NCBI GenBank assembly: GCA_003599855.1
Contig: QZKG01000024.1
Location: 1-51,107 of the forward strand
Length of the DNA: 51,107 bases
From: Gaiellales bacterium
GTDB taxonomy: Bacteria > Actinomycetota > Thermoleophilia > BMS3ABIN01
Direction: 5' to 3'
The translations under genes and the position numbers were made by a program. Below are positions 31,928 to 41,456 of this stretch, in pieces (the first letter of the stretch is position 1; the number at the start of each line of letters is the position of its first letter). The notes below the pieces were generated by a model, which saw only the letters and a program-made list of their open reading frames with translations, was not told where the DNA came from and did not search any database.

Positions 31928-31951
31928 CACTAGAGCAGAGAAGGAGACAGT

Positions 31952-32287
31952 ATGTCCCCTGACGACAGGGACCGGATGATGAGGTCCCAGTTCCCCCCGG
32001 AAGTAGAGGCCCGCAAGTTCCAGGTCGTGATCTACATGGGTGACCTAACCATCGTCGGCACGACGGTGCTGACCATCGACATCCGCTCCTCCTCCCGCAG
32101 GACCTCGGACTTCGTCCGCACCATCAAGGCCAGCGACTTCCTGACCGTCAGCGACGCCAGGGTCATCGATCGGCCGCGCAACAAGGTGGTGGACAAGCCC
32201 TCCTACATCCTAGTCAGCCTCAAGAAAGTCGACGCGCTCTATGCCGAGGACAGTTCGGAAGTCATCAGCGAGGGCCGGCTGGACTGA
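31952..32287 (+). CDS. Small uncharacterised protein at the end of the activase operon
   Basis: This is a 111-residue soluble protein with GGAG before the ATG, 24 bp after the ATPase gene. It has a beta-rich middle (FQVVIYMGDLTIVGTTVLTID) and a KVVDKPSYILVSLKKVDALY C-terminal strand. No cysteines or catalytic motif are present. I recognise no family. Its place suggests a role with the activase system or the envelope enzymes at the operon front, but it could be independent. It is convergent with the B-box membrane protein, with one base between the two stop codons. Confidence 0.65.
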   Translation: MSPDDRDRMMRSQFPPEVEARKFQVVIYMGDLTIVGTTVLTIDIRSSSRRTSDFVRTIKASDFLTVSDARVIDRPRNKVVDKPSYILVSLKKVDALYAEDSSEVISEGRLD

Positions 32288-32288
32288 C

Positions 32289-32798
32289 TCAGGCGTTGCG
32301 CTGCCAGGCCCCGTAAGCGGCTGCCGCCATCCATATGAGCTGCCAGAAACTGAAGCTCGCCGCCATGAACTCCAGCGCCGTCAGGGTCAGCCCTGATTTG
32401 TTGACGCCCGCCAGCAGCAGCCTCAGGAGCACCCCCAGCGCCGCGCAGGCGGCGGCCCAGGCCGCCAGGCCGGTGGCATGGTAACGCCCGCTGGCCCAGG
32501 AAACCGCCTCGCCGATGCCGTAGCCCAGCAGGAAGGCGAAGATGATGGAGAAGAAACCGATGGTGGAGACAACGACGGCGAAGGCCAGCCCGCCCGCGCC
32601 GGCCGCCACGAGCCCGACGACCACCGTGAGCAGCAACCGGTCGGGTTTGATGCGCACCAGCGCCGACCTGGGCATGGAGGCGCAGTCGGAACACTTGGCC
32701 CCGACGGCGGTGAAGACCATGCACTCGGTACAGATGGGCTTGCCGCAATCGCTGCAGGAGACCCGGGTCTCGACAGATGGGTGGTTGGCGCAGTTCAA
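32289..32798 (-). CDS. B-box zinc-finger membrane protein
   Basis: The 169-residue protein starts at TTG (32796-32798). An N-terminal zinc-binding B-box-like region (CANHPSVETRVSCSDCGKPIC, TECMVFTAVGAKCSDCA) of about 40 residues is followed by about four membrane helices from residue 55 to the end. Bacterial proteins with this pairing are common and uncharacterised; the zinc module is thought to bind proteins. The ribosome site (AGGA) is very near the start codon, so the exact start is slightly doubtful, but no other start is available in frame. Confidence 0.75.
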   Translation of the reverse strand: MNCANHPSVETRVSCSDCGKPICTECMVFTAVGAKCSDCASMPRSALVRIKPDRLLLTVVVGLVAAGAGGLAFAVVVSTIGFFSIIFAFLLGYGIGEAVSWASGRYHATGLAAWAAACAALGVLLRLLLAGVNKSGLTLTALEFMAASFSFWQLIWMAAAAYGAWQRNA

Positions 32799-32942
32799 AT
32801 CCTGGGGTGGTCGCTGTTAGCTATTAGCACGCTCCGCCGCACTCCTTTGAGCCGCGGGGAGCCTTTTTGCCTGCTGCTCATATGATAACGTTTTTTACCG
32901 CCGGCGGGGAAGCTCCGGCGGCCAGTTAAAGCACCATGGGAA

Positions 32943-32967
32943 AGGCCGGGCTTTACCGGCCCGGCCT
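32943..32967 (-). terminator. Putative terminator after trxA
   Basis: AGGCCGGGC, a seven-base loop, and GCCCGGCCT form a perfect nine-bp stem, followed on the minus strand by TTTCCC. The T-tract is short. It lies 28 bp past the trxA stop. Confidence 0.5.
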
Positions 32968-32994
32968 GTGACAATCGAACTTTTTCCGGATCTC

Positions 32995-33333
32995 TCAGTC
33001 CTGTCCCCGCGTCAGTCCCAGCTCCCTGAGCAACATATCCTTCGGCAAGGCCCCCACTACCTGCTTCACGGGCTCGCCTCCCCTGAACAGCATCACGGTC
33101 GGTATGCTCATGATGCTGAACCGCGTGGCGATATCGCGATTATCGTCGACATTGACCTTGGCGACCCTGACCTGGCCGGCAAAGTCACGGGCGATCTCCT
33201 CCATCAGGGGCGCCACCATGCGGCAGGGGGCGCACCATTCGGCCCAGAAGTCGACCACGACGGGGAGCTCCGACTTGAGCACTTCCGAGTCGAAATCCGA
33301 CTCGGAAACCTCGAAGGGGTCATCACTCGACAT
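32995..33333 (-). CDS. trxA: Thioredoxin
   Basis: This small cytosolic disulphide reductase has 112 residues from the ATG at 33331-33333, five bases after AGGAGG. The active site is WCAPC (Cys34, Cys37) in VVVDFWAEWCAPCRM, with the cis-Pro in SIPTVMLFRGG. Length and order are standard. The Ala at the second position of the motif (CAPC instead of CGPC) may shift its redox potential slightly. Overlapping inverted repeats lie about 60-100 bp upstream, between eno and trxA. Confidence 0.95.
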   Translation of the reverse strand: MSSDDPFEVSESDFDSEVLKSELPVVVDFWAEWCAPCRMVAPLMEEIARDFAGQVRVAKVNVDDNRDIATRFSIMSIPTVMLFRGGEPVKQVVGALPKDMLLRELGLTRGQD

Positions 33334-33395
33334 CTTCACCTCCTTTTCCCTGAATTCGGCTATACCAATAGACGCATGGCGGGAACAGGAGGTGA

Positions 33396-33429
33396 TGACG
33401 CCTGGTCAAAGGGCGTCATGCAGCATGAC
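33396..33429. promoter_or_regulatory. Two overlapping inverted repeats upstream of trxA
   Basis: TGACGCC (33396-33402) pairs with GGCGTCA (33412-33418), and GTCATGC (33415-33421) pairs with GCATGAC (33423-33429). The two share four bases, so only one hairpin or operator form can exist at a time. A TTGACC -35-like hexamer lies inside the first loop on the minus strand. Confidence 0.35.
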
Positions 33430-33503
33430 AACAACCACAGCCTCCGGTTCCTCGGAGCCCGCCCCCCGGGGCGACCGCGAGGCCGGATGCCGGAAGGCGC
33501 TGG

Positions 33504-34802
<1,299 letters not shown>

Positions 34803-35624
34803 TTAACCTTTAGCCCGTTGATAATATTCCTCCTGACGGTCGAGGGGCAAACTGCCGAAGTCCTCGCCCTCCGCCTCCGCCAGCGCGGCGGCCGCCTCGA
34901 CGCGGGCGCGGAACCTCCCGGCAGCGCTCCTTAAAGCCAGTTCCGGGTCGACCTCGAGCTTGCGCGCCAGGTTGATCACCGCGAAGAGGACGTCGCCCAC
35001 CTCGTGGTAGATGGCCGTCTCCGGGCCGCGCTTCTTCTCCCGGCGGGCGGAGTCTTCCCGCACCAAAGCCTCCCGCAGCTCGCCCACCTCCTCGTCCAGT
35101 TTGTCGAACACGGGCTCGGCCCGGTCCCAGTCGAAGCCGGAGGCAGCGGCCCGCGACTGGAGGCGCTGGGCAAAAAGGGATGAGGGCAGGGAGCCGGGCA
35201 CGTCATGGAAGATGCCTTCGCGGCCGTCCTCGCCGCGCTTGATGTCCTCCCAGCGGTCCACCACCTCGGCGGCGTCGGCGGCCTGGGCGCCGGCGAAGAC
35301 GTGGGGGTGGCGGCGCACGAGTTTTTCGGTAATGCCGCGGGCGATGCCGGCCAGGTCCCCCCAGCCCAGCTCCTCGGCCATGAGGGAGAGGAAGAACATG
35401 TGGAAGAGGATGTCGCCCACCTCGCCGGTGAACTCGCCGGCGCGGGCGCCCTGGGCGGCGTCGATCAGCTCATAAGTCTCCTCCAGCGTGTGGGCGACGA
35501 CGCTGTTGATGTCCTGCTGGCGGTCCCAGGGGCACTCCCGCCGCAGGCGGCGCACCACCTGCTCCAGCTCAAGGAGAGCTGCCGCCAGCTCCCGGGAGCC
35601 GTCTGCGGGGCCGCCGGTATCCAC
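34803..35624 (-). CDS. mazG: Nucleoside triphosphate pyrophosphohydrolase MazG
   Basis: MazG hydrolyses abnormal (d)NTPs to monophosphates. The 273-residue protein has two repeated MazG domains. The first contains CPWDRQQDINSVVAHTLEETYELIDA with the metal-binding EExxE-type helix and GEVGDILFHMFF. The second contains KLDEEVGELREAL and HEVGDVLFAVINLAR. I chose the GTG at 35622-35624 because the region upstream reads as the end of the prsA frame and Arg/Gly-rich shadow sequence. It is 23 bp after prsA and 21 bp before eno. Confidence 0.92.
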   Translation of the reverse strand: MDTGGPADGSRELAAALLELEQVVRRLRRECPWDRQQDINSVVAHTLEETYELIDAAQGARAGEFTGEVGDILFHMFFLSLMAEELGWGDLAGIARGITEKLVRRHPHVFAGAQAADAAEVVDRWEDIKRGEDGREGIFHDVPGSLPSSLFAQRLQSRAAASGFDWDRAEPVFDKLDEEVGELREALVREDSARREKKRGPETAIYHEVGDVLFAVINLARKLEVDPELALRSAAGRFRARVEAAAALAEAEGEDFGSLPLDRQEEYYQRAKG

Positions 35625-35647
35625 GACCGGGCCGAAACTTCCGCGCC

Positions 35648-36679
35648 CTACTGGGCCGGCGCCGGCTCGGCAGCCGCGGGGGCCGCGTCGGCCGGGGTGG
35701 TGGAGGTGCCTGTCCCGGTCTCGTCCCTGGGCTTGAAGTCCTCGGCGTACTCCACCTCGTACTTCACCTTGGCATCCTCGAACCACTTGCTGAAATAGTC
35801 GTAATCATAAGTCAGGGTCTGGATCTGCTGCCGCAGCCGCTCCCTGACGCTATCGTAGGGCTCCGGCCCGGGGGGGATGATCTTCTCGACCACGATGATG
35901 TGGTAGCCGTACTGTGATTTCACCGGCCCCGACATCTCGCCCGCGCCCAGCTGCGCCATCGCCTGCTCGAACTCCGGCACCAGGCCACTGTTGACCGTGG
36001 GCACCGGCTGGGGCAACGAGCCGCCGGTGGCGGCTGTGCCGGAATCCAGGGAAAGCTCGGCGGCCAGCGCGGCGAAGTCCTCGCCGCCGTTAAGGCGCGC
36101 GATCACCTGGTTGGCCTCTTCCTCGGTGGCCACCAGGATGTGCTTGACCTGCCTGGTCTCCGTGGGGTTGGTGAACTCGTCGATGTGTTCGTCGTAGTAC
36201 TTGCGCACCTCTTCCTCGGGCACCTGGGGCGCGTCCTTGATCACTGCGGCGTTCACCTCGCGGAACAGCAGGTTGTTCCGCACCTGCTCCATCAGCCTGT
36301 CGATGGTCAGTCCCGCGGTCTCCAGCTGCTTGTCGAAGACATCCTCGCCGCCCACCTGGTCCTTCATCTGCTGGATGACCTCGTCGACATCTTCATCGGT
36401 GACGGCGATGCCGCGCTCCTCGGCCTCCAGGGCGAAGATCTTGTCGGCGATCAGCAGCTCGATGACCTGCTGCTGCAACTCCTTGTACTCGGCGGTGTCG
36501 GTGGCCGGCAGCTGCATGCCCGACTGCGTCACTTCGAGCTCCAGCCGGTCGTCGACGTCCTCCAGGGTGATGACCTGGCCCTTGACGGTGACAACGGCGT
36601 TCTTGGGCATGCCGCCGCAGGCGGCTATGGCCGGCAGCAGCGCCAGCGCGAGTGTTATGGCTATCAGCTTCTTGATCAT
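35648..36679 (-). CDS. prsA: PrsA/SurA-like peptidyl-prolyl isomerase lipoprotein
   Basis: This extracytoplasmic folding factor has a signal peptide ending in the lipobox AIAAC (lipid Cys21). A SurA-N-like helical domain spans residues about 30-170, and a parvulin (PpiC) domain is marked by RQVKHILVATEEEANQVIARLNGGEDFAALA and QYGYHIIVVEKIIPPG. A Pro/Ala/Thr-rich C-terminal tail follows. The 343-residue length is usual. As a lipoprotein it favours a Gram-positive PrsA role over the periplasmic SurA of Gram-negatives. It is 19 bp after mfd. Confidence 0.9.
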   Translation of the reverse strand: MIKKLIAITLALALLPAIAACGGMPKNAVVTVKGQVITLEDVDDRLELEVTQSGMQLPATDTAEYKELQQQVIELLIADKIFALEAEERGIAVTDEDVDEVIQQMKDQVGGEDVFDKQLETAGLTIDRLMEQVRNNLLFREVNAAVIKDAPQVPEEEVRKYYDEHIDEFTNPTETRQVKHILVATEEEANQVIARLNGGEDFAALAAELSLDSGTAATGGSLPQPVPTVNSGLVPEFEQAMAQLGAGEMSGPVKSQYGYHIIVVEKIIPPGPEPYDSVRERLRQQIQTLTYDYDYFSKWFEDAKVKYEVEYAEDFKPRDETGTGTSTTPADAAPAAAEPAPAQ

Positions 36680-36698
36680 GGAGGCTCCTGCGTATATG

Positions 36699-39600
36699 TC
36701 AGATCTTTTCAGTTGGCGTCAAAAGACTATCAATTATAACACTAAGAGTCTCGTTAACGACAGCGGGACCGGCTTCAGCCTCGTCCAGCCAGACCACCAG
36801 CGACCGGCGGGCGGGAAAGGCGGCATGTTCCAGGCCGGACTTCTCCAGCGATTCCCGCTGGCGCGAGTCCAGGCCGAGCTCCTTGAGTTCCAGCCGCCCG
36901 CGGGAGAGCACCACGGCCCCGGCCCCCAGCAGCCCGCCCTTGAGGCGTGCCTCCTGCAGGGCGAGCAGGTTGCCAACCGGCTCGGGAAGCTCCCCGAAGC
37001 GGTCCTTGAGCTCGGCGGCCATGTCGCCCAGCGCCTGCTCGTCGGTGGCGGCGGCGATGCGGTGGTGGATGTCTATCCGCGCCGCCTCGAAAGGCACGTA
37101 GTCCCCTGGTATGTAAGCGTCGCAACCGATCTCCACCCGGGCCAGGGACGGCAGCCGGATGGGCCGGTCCCTGAGCTCGGCAACGGCGTGACGCAGCAGG
37201 TCGCAGTACATCTCGAAGCCGACGGCCGCGACGTGGCCAGACTGCTCATCCCCCAGGAGGTTGCCGGCGCCGCGGATCTCCAGGTCGCGCATGGCGATAC
37301 GGAAGCCCGACCCCAGCTCGGAGTAATCGCTCAGGGTGGACAGCCGCGCCCGCGCCTCATCCGTCAGCTCGGTATGGGGCTGGTAGAGGAGGTAGGCGTG
37401 GGCGACCACGTCCGAGCGGCCGATGCGGCCGCGGATCTGGTAAAGCTGCGCCAGGCCCAGCATGTCTGCCTGGTCCACGATGAGGGTGTTGGCCGTGGGT
37501 ATGTCGAGGCCGCTCTCGATGATCGAGGTGCAGACCAGCACGCTGGCCTCGCGCTCGAGGAAGCGGGCCATGACCTCCTCCAGCTGCCGCTCGGGCATCT
37601 GCCCATGGGCGACCAGGAAATCCAGGTCGGGCGCCAGCGCCTTCAGCTCGGCGGCCTTCTCGGCGATGGTTTCTACGCGGTTGTGGAGGAAGAAGACCTG
37701 CCCGCCTCGCTCTACCTCCCTGATGATCGCCTGCCGCACCACGTCCTCGTCATACTCGCCGACGTAGGTGCGGATCGGGTAGCGCCCCGGCGGCGGCGAC
37801 TCCATGATGCTGATGTCGCGGATGCCCGCCAGGGACATCTGCAGCGTCCTGGGTATGGGCGTGGCCGACAGGCTGAGGACGTCGACCTTGAGTTTCAGCT
37901 GCCGGAGCATCTCCTTCTGGGCCACGCCGAAGCGCTGCTCCTCATCGACGATCACCAGCCCCAGGTCGCGGGGCGTGATGTCATGGGAGAGGAGGCGGTG
38001 CGTGCCGATGAGCATGTCGATGTTGCCGTCGCGGAAGTCGGCGGCGATGCGCCTGGCCTCGGCGGGCGTGCGGAAGCGCGAGATCATCTCCACGCCCACC
38101 GGGAACGGCTCGAAGCGGGAGCTGAACGTCTGGTAGTGCTGCAGCGCCAGGATCGTGGTGGGCACCAGCATCAGCACCTGCTTTTGCTGGGCGGCGGCCT
38201 TGAAGGCGGCCCTGAGGGCCACCTCGGTCTTGCCGTAGCCCACATCGCCGCAGATCAGGCGGTCCATGGGATGGGGCGACTCCATGTCGTCCTTGACGTC
38301 CTCGATGGCGGCCGCCTGGTCCGGCGTCTCGTCATAGGGGAAGGCGGCCTCCAGCTCGGCCTGCCACTCATCGTCGGGGGCGAACCGGTGGCCGGGGAGG
38401 TTCTGCCTGACCGCATAGAGCTGCAGCAGCTCCCCGGCCATCTCCCGGGCCGCCTGCCGCGCCCGCGCCCGCGCCTGGGCCCAGGCGCGCCCGCCAAGCT
38501 TGTTGAGCGGCGGCGAACCGGCGCCGGCGCCGATGTAGCGTGAGACCCTGGCGATCTGCTCGTGGGGCACGAAGAGGGCGTCCTCGCCCTTGAACCCGAG
38601 ATGCAGGTAGTCGCGGGTGACGCCGGCGACCGTCTTGGTCTCCACCGCCTCGAAGATGCCGATGCCGTGGTCCTCATGGACGATGTAGTCGCCGGGGACG
38701 AGGTCGCGGAAGCTCATGATGGCCTGGCCTGCCAGCAGTCCCTGCTGGCTGCGGGCCGCGCGGCTCTGCCTGATGAGGGACCGCTCGGGTATGACCGTCA
38801 GGCCGGCCTCCCCGCTGACAAAGCCGGCGGGAGCGGGACCCACCAGCAGGTAGGTGCCGGGCTTTTCCGGCGCCGGGGAGTCCGTAGCCAGGAGCTCGAC
38901 CCTGCCGGCCAGGTTGTGCGCCACTCGCCGTGCCGCGCCCTCGGTGGAGAAGAAGATGAAGATGCGCTGACCCCCCGCCGCCAGCCGCTCAAGCTGCGAC
39001 GCCGCCTCGCCCAGCCGTCGAGAGGTGAAGCGGAAGCTGGTGGCCCGGAATGAATGCTCCTGCCCGGTTGGCAGGCTCTCCAGCACCAGGGAAGGCCTGC
39101 CATCCAGCGCCGCCTCGAACTCCCGGGCTGACAACAGCGAGGCAGCCGTCTCCTCCTCCGTCGAGACGTCGAGGGCGTCCTCCAGGAGCCCGGCCGCCGC
39201 CGCCGCGACCGCCTCCGGGTCCACCAGGCACAAGGGGGCGGCGGCGGCCGGGCCCTCCAGCAGGGCGGGCCCTTCCGGCAGACCGTCCCCTCCAGTCCAG
39301 GCGGCGGCGTAGATGACCACGCCCGCCTCGTCCCTCAGGGAACGCTGGGTGTAGGGGGAGAAGCTCCTGAGCGAATCTATCTCGTCCCCCCAGAACTCCG
39401 CCCTGAGGGGCTGCTCGCCGGTGGCTGGGAAGCAGTCGATGATGCCGCCGCGCACCGCGAACTGCCCCCGGTCCTCCACCTGCTCCACCCGCTCGTAGCC
39501 GAGAGCGGCCAGCCCCCTGACAGCCGCCTCGAAACCGGGACCCCCCTCCGGAGCCAGGGCGAGCGGTTCCGGCAGCCGGGCATCGGTGGCGCGCTCCATG

Positions 39601-40001
39601 AGGGCGGCGGTCCCGGCCACGACTATCCCGGGAGAACCTGCGGCCAGGAGGCTGAGCGCAGCATGCCGCTGGCCGGCCTTCCGCGCGGAAGGCCCCTGGT
39701 CGCTGCCCGGGAGCGCCCCGCGGGCAGGCAGCAACTCGACCCGGACGCCGGGGGAGAAAGCTCTCAGGTCGGCGGCGAAGCGCCCGGCGCTCCCGGAATC
39801 AGCCAGCACCACCAGCAGGGTCGCGTCCGGCCAGGCCTCCTCCCTGAGCGCCGCCAGCAGGTACCCCTGGAAGAAGGAAGGGGCATAGGCACGCGCGCCG
39901 CCCGCGGGCAACGCCGCGGCCAGCCGCCTGAAAGCTTCACTATCCCTGATATATCCGGTGAGTATCAAACCTGAGCGAGCACGAAAAGAACGGTCGGTCA
40001 A
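36699..40001 (-). CDS. mfd: Transcription-repair coupling factor Mfd
   Basis: Mfd removes stalled RNA polymerase and recruits UvrA. The 1100-residue protein shows the UvrB-like N-terminal module, the RNA-polymerase-interacting domain (FRDLVPGDYIVHEDHGIGIF), and the RecG-like translocase with Walker A GDVGYGKTEVALRAAFKA, the DEEQRFG box, SATPIPRTLQMSLAGIRD, and QIRGRIGRSDVVAHAYLLY. The TRCF C-terminal domain runs past LGDMAAELKDRFGELPEPV. The TTG start lies 36 bp after the pth stop and has no strong ribosome site, so the exact N-terminus is uncertain. Confidence 0.95.
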   Translation of the reverse strand: MTDRSFRARSGLILTGYIRDSEAFRRLAAALPAGGARAYAPSFFQGYLLAALREEAWPDATLLVVLADSGSAGRFAADLRAFSPGVRVELLPARGALPGSDQGPSARKAGQRHAALSLLAAGSPGIVVAGTAALMERATDARLPEPLALAPEGGPGFEAAVRGLAALGYERVEQVEDRGQFAVRGGIIDCFPATGEQPLRAEFWGDEIDSLRSFSPYTQRSLRDEAGVVIYAAAWTGGDGLPEGPALLEGPAAAAPLCLVDPEAVAAAAAGLLEDALDVSTEEETAASLLSAREFEAALDGRPSLVLESLPTGQEHSFRATSFRFTSRRLGEAASQLERLAAGGQRIFIFFSTEGAARRVAHNLAGRVELLATDSPAPEKPGTYLLVGPAPAGFVSGEAGLTVIPERSLIRQSRAARSQQGLLAGQAIMSFRDLVPGDYIVHEDHGIGIFEAVETKTVAGVTRDYLHLGFKGEDALFVPHEQIARVSRYIGAGAGSPPLNKLGGRAWAQARARARQAAREMAGELLQLYAVRQNLPGHRFAPDDEWQAELEAAFPYDETPDQAAAIEDVKDDMESPHPMDRLICGDVGYGKTEVALRAAFKAAAQQKQVLMLVPTTILALQHYQTFSSRFEPFPVGVEMISRFRTPAEARRIAADFRDGNIDMLIGTHRLLSHDITPRDLGLVIVDEEQRFGVAQKEMLRQLKLKVDVLSLSATPIPRTLQMSLAGIRDISIMESPPPGRYPIRTYVGEYDEDVVRQAIIREVERGGQVFFLHNRVETIAEKAAELKALAPDLDFLVAHGQMPERQLEEVMARFLEREASVLVCTSIIESGLDIPTANTLIVDQADMLGLAQLYQIRGRIGRSDVVAHAYLLYQPHTELTDEARARLSTLSDYSELGSGFRIAMRDLEIRGAGNLLGDEQSGHVAAVGFEMYCDLLRHAVAELRDRPIRLPSLARVEIGCDAYIPGDYVPFEAARIDIHHRIAAATDEQALGDMAAELKDRFGELPEPVGNLLALQEARLKGGLLGAGAVVLSRGRLELKELGLDSRQRESLEKSGLEHAAFPARRSLVVWLDEAEAGPAVVNETLSVIIDSLLTPTEKI

Positions 40002-40036
40002 ACCAGAGTATACACCCGCGGCTCGCTGGACAGGGC

Positions 40037-40666
40037 CTACGGGAGCGCCTGGTCACCGCGGCGGTTGAAGCGGTTCATGGCCGCCTCGATGCCATCATTG
40101 ATGATCGTCTTGATGCACGCGGCCGCGGTGTCCAGCATCCCGGCCAGTTCCTGCTCCGGCTGCGTGAACGGCTTCAGCACCCAGTCGCGGGGGTTCTCGG
40201 CTGGATTGTCGGGGCGGCCGATGCCGATGCGCACCCGGCAGTAGTCCGCTGTCCCCAGCTTGCGGGTGATGCTGTCCAGACCCCGGTGGCCGCCGCTGCC
40301 GCCGCCGAGTCTCGACCTCACGACGCCGAAGGGGAAGTCCATGTCGTCGTGGACGACGATGATGCGCTCCGCCGGTATGTGCTTGCGGCTGGCTGCCTGC
40401 TCCACGGCGTCGCCGGAGCGGTTCATGAAGGTCATGGGCATGAGGGTCGCCACGGGGATTCCGCACAGGGCCCCCTCGAGCCAGCGCCCCTCGTAGCGGC
40501 GGCGCTGCCGGCTGGCTTCGAGAGCGCCATTGAATCGCCTGACCGCCATGAAGCCGGCGTTATGCCGCGTGCCGGCGTACTCCTCACCCGGGTTGCCCAA
40601 CCCGACCACGAGGAACATGGCCCCGGCGTCTCGTCCGTGGTTTTTGGAAAAGATCGGCAACTTCAT
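40037..40666 (-). CDS. pth: Peptidyl-tRNA hydrolase
   Basis: Pth frees tRNA from dropped-off peptidyl-tRNA. The 209-residue reading begins MKLPIFSKNHGRDAGAM; family members usually start at the internal Met17 (MFLVVGLGNPGEEY), so the first 16 residues may be untranslated. The catalytic His is in YAGTRHNAGFMAV, and PMTFMNRSG, VVHDDMDFPFG and SGGHRGLDSI are typical. It lies between rplY and mfd; a GC stem-loop occupies the 72-bp gap before it. Confidence 0.95.
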   Translation of the reverse strand: MKLPIFSKNHGRDAGAMFLVVGLGNPGEEYAGTRHNAGFMAVRRFNGALEASRQRRRYEGRWLEGALCGIPVATLMPMTFMNRSGDAVEQAASRKHIPAERIIVVHDDMDFPFGVVRSRLGGGSGGHRGLDSITRKLGTADYCRVRIGIGRPDNPAENPRDWVLKPFTQPEQELAGMLDTAAACIKTIINDGIEAAMNRFNRRGDQALP

Positions 40667-40686
40667 GACGTCGCCAGCTCCAGAGC

Positions 40687-40729
40687 TTCCGGGCGCCGGC
40701 CGGATCTGCCCCCCGGCGACTGCCCGGAA
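40687..40729 (-). other. Stem-loop between rplY and pth
   Basis: TTCCGGGC and GCCCGGAA pair perfectly (eight bp) around a GC-rich loop that can itself pair. There is no U-tract. It may tune the ratio of ribosomal protein to Pth from one transcript. Confidence 0.35.
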
Positions 40730-40738
40730 ACGGACACT

Positions 40739-41440
40739 CTATTCGGATTCCTGCTCTTCGCCGGCCTCGGCTTCCTCTGCGGCGTCTGGAGCCTCCCCGG
40801 CAACCTCGCCGGCCTCGGCGGCCGCAGCCTGCGCTGCGAGCTCCTCTTCGGTGAGCTCCTCTCCGGCTTCCTCCTCCACGAGGACCGTCGGCGTGATGAT
40901 GCTGGCGACGCCCATCTCCGGGTCGGTGGTGATCTCGGTCTTGTCCGGGGCGGTGAGGTCGCCGACGCGGATCGAGTCACCGATGTTCAGCGCCGAGATA
41001 TCAAACTCGATCATCTCGGGCATGTCGGCGGGCAGGCAGCGCACGGACACCTCCCGCAGGCTCTGGTCGAGGATGCCGCCTTCCTGGACGCCCTCCGGCG
41101 TACCCACCAGCTCGATGATCACGTTCGCCTCGATGGGCTGGTCCATGCGTACCTCGAGGAAATCCACGTGCAGCAGTCCGGTGCCCACCGGATCCGGCTG
41201 GAACTCCTTGAGGATCGCCGGGTGCGCTTTCTTGTCGCCCTCGAAAGTGAGGGAGATGATGATGTTGCCGCGGCTGCCTGAGAGCACCTTCCTGAGCTCC
41301 CGCTCATCCACCGACAACGGCTTGCTGTCGCCGGAGCCGTACAGCACGCCCGGCACCCAGCCGGTCCTGCGCAGCCGCCGCGACTCGGGACTGCCGAAAC
41401 TCTCACGCTCTTTGACTGTTAATTCCACTTTTTTCATCAT
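40739..41440 (-). CDS. rplY: Ribosomal protein bL25, CTC/TL5 form
   Basis: bL25 binds 5S rRNA in the large subunit. The 233-residue protein is the long CTC-type, with an N-terminal L25 domain (GSPESRRLRRTGWVPGVLYG, about residues 1-95) and a C-terminal beta domain (LVGTPEGVQEGGILDQSLREVSVRCLP). A strongly acidic Ala/Glu tail of about 45 residues follows, as often found in high-GC Gram-positives. It starts at tandem ATGs after GGGAGTGA. It is 16 bp after prs, an arrangement widely conserved (prs-rplY-pth). Confidence 0.95.
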   Translation of the reverse strand: MMKKVELTVKERESFGSPESRRLRRTGWVPGVLYGSGDSKPLSVDERELRKVLSGSRGNIIISLTFEGDKKAHPAILKEFQPDPVGTGLLHVDFLEVRMDQPIEANVIIELVGTPEGVQEGGILDQSLREVSVRCLPADMPEMIEFDISALNIGDSIRVGDLTAPDKTEITTDPEMGVASIITPTVLVEEEAGEELTEEELAAQAAAAEAGEVAGEAPDAAEEAEAGEEQESE

Positions 41441-41456
41441 TCACTCCCGGGCTGAT

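Noticed and set aside
32898..32921. CCGCCGG/CCGGCGG hairpin next to a T6 run as a terminator
   Set aside because: The T-run lies before the hairpin on the plus strand and reads as A on the minus strand, so it is in the wrong place for either direction.
36201..38543. 780-codon plus-strand frame antisense to prsA and mfd
   Set aside because: It spans two well-supported minus-strand genes and their gap; a typical GC shadow frame.
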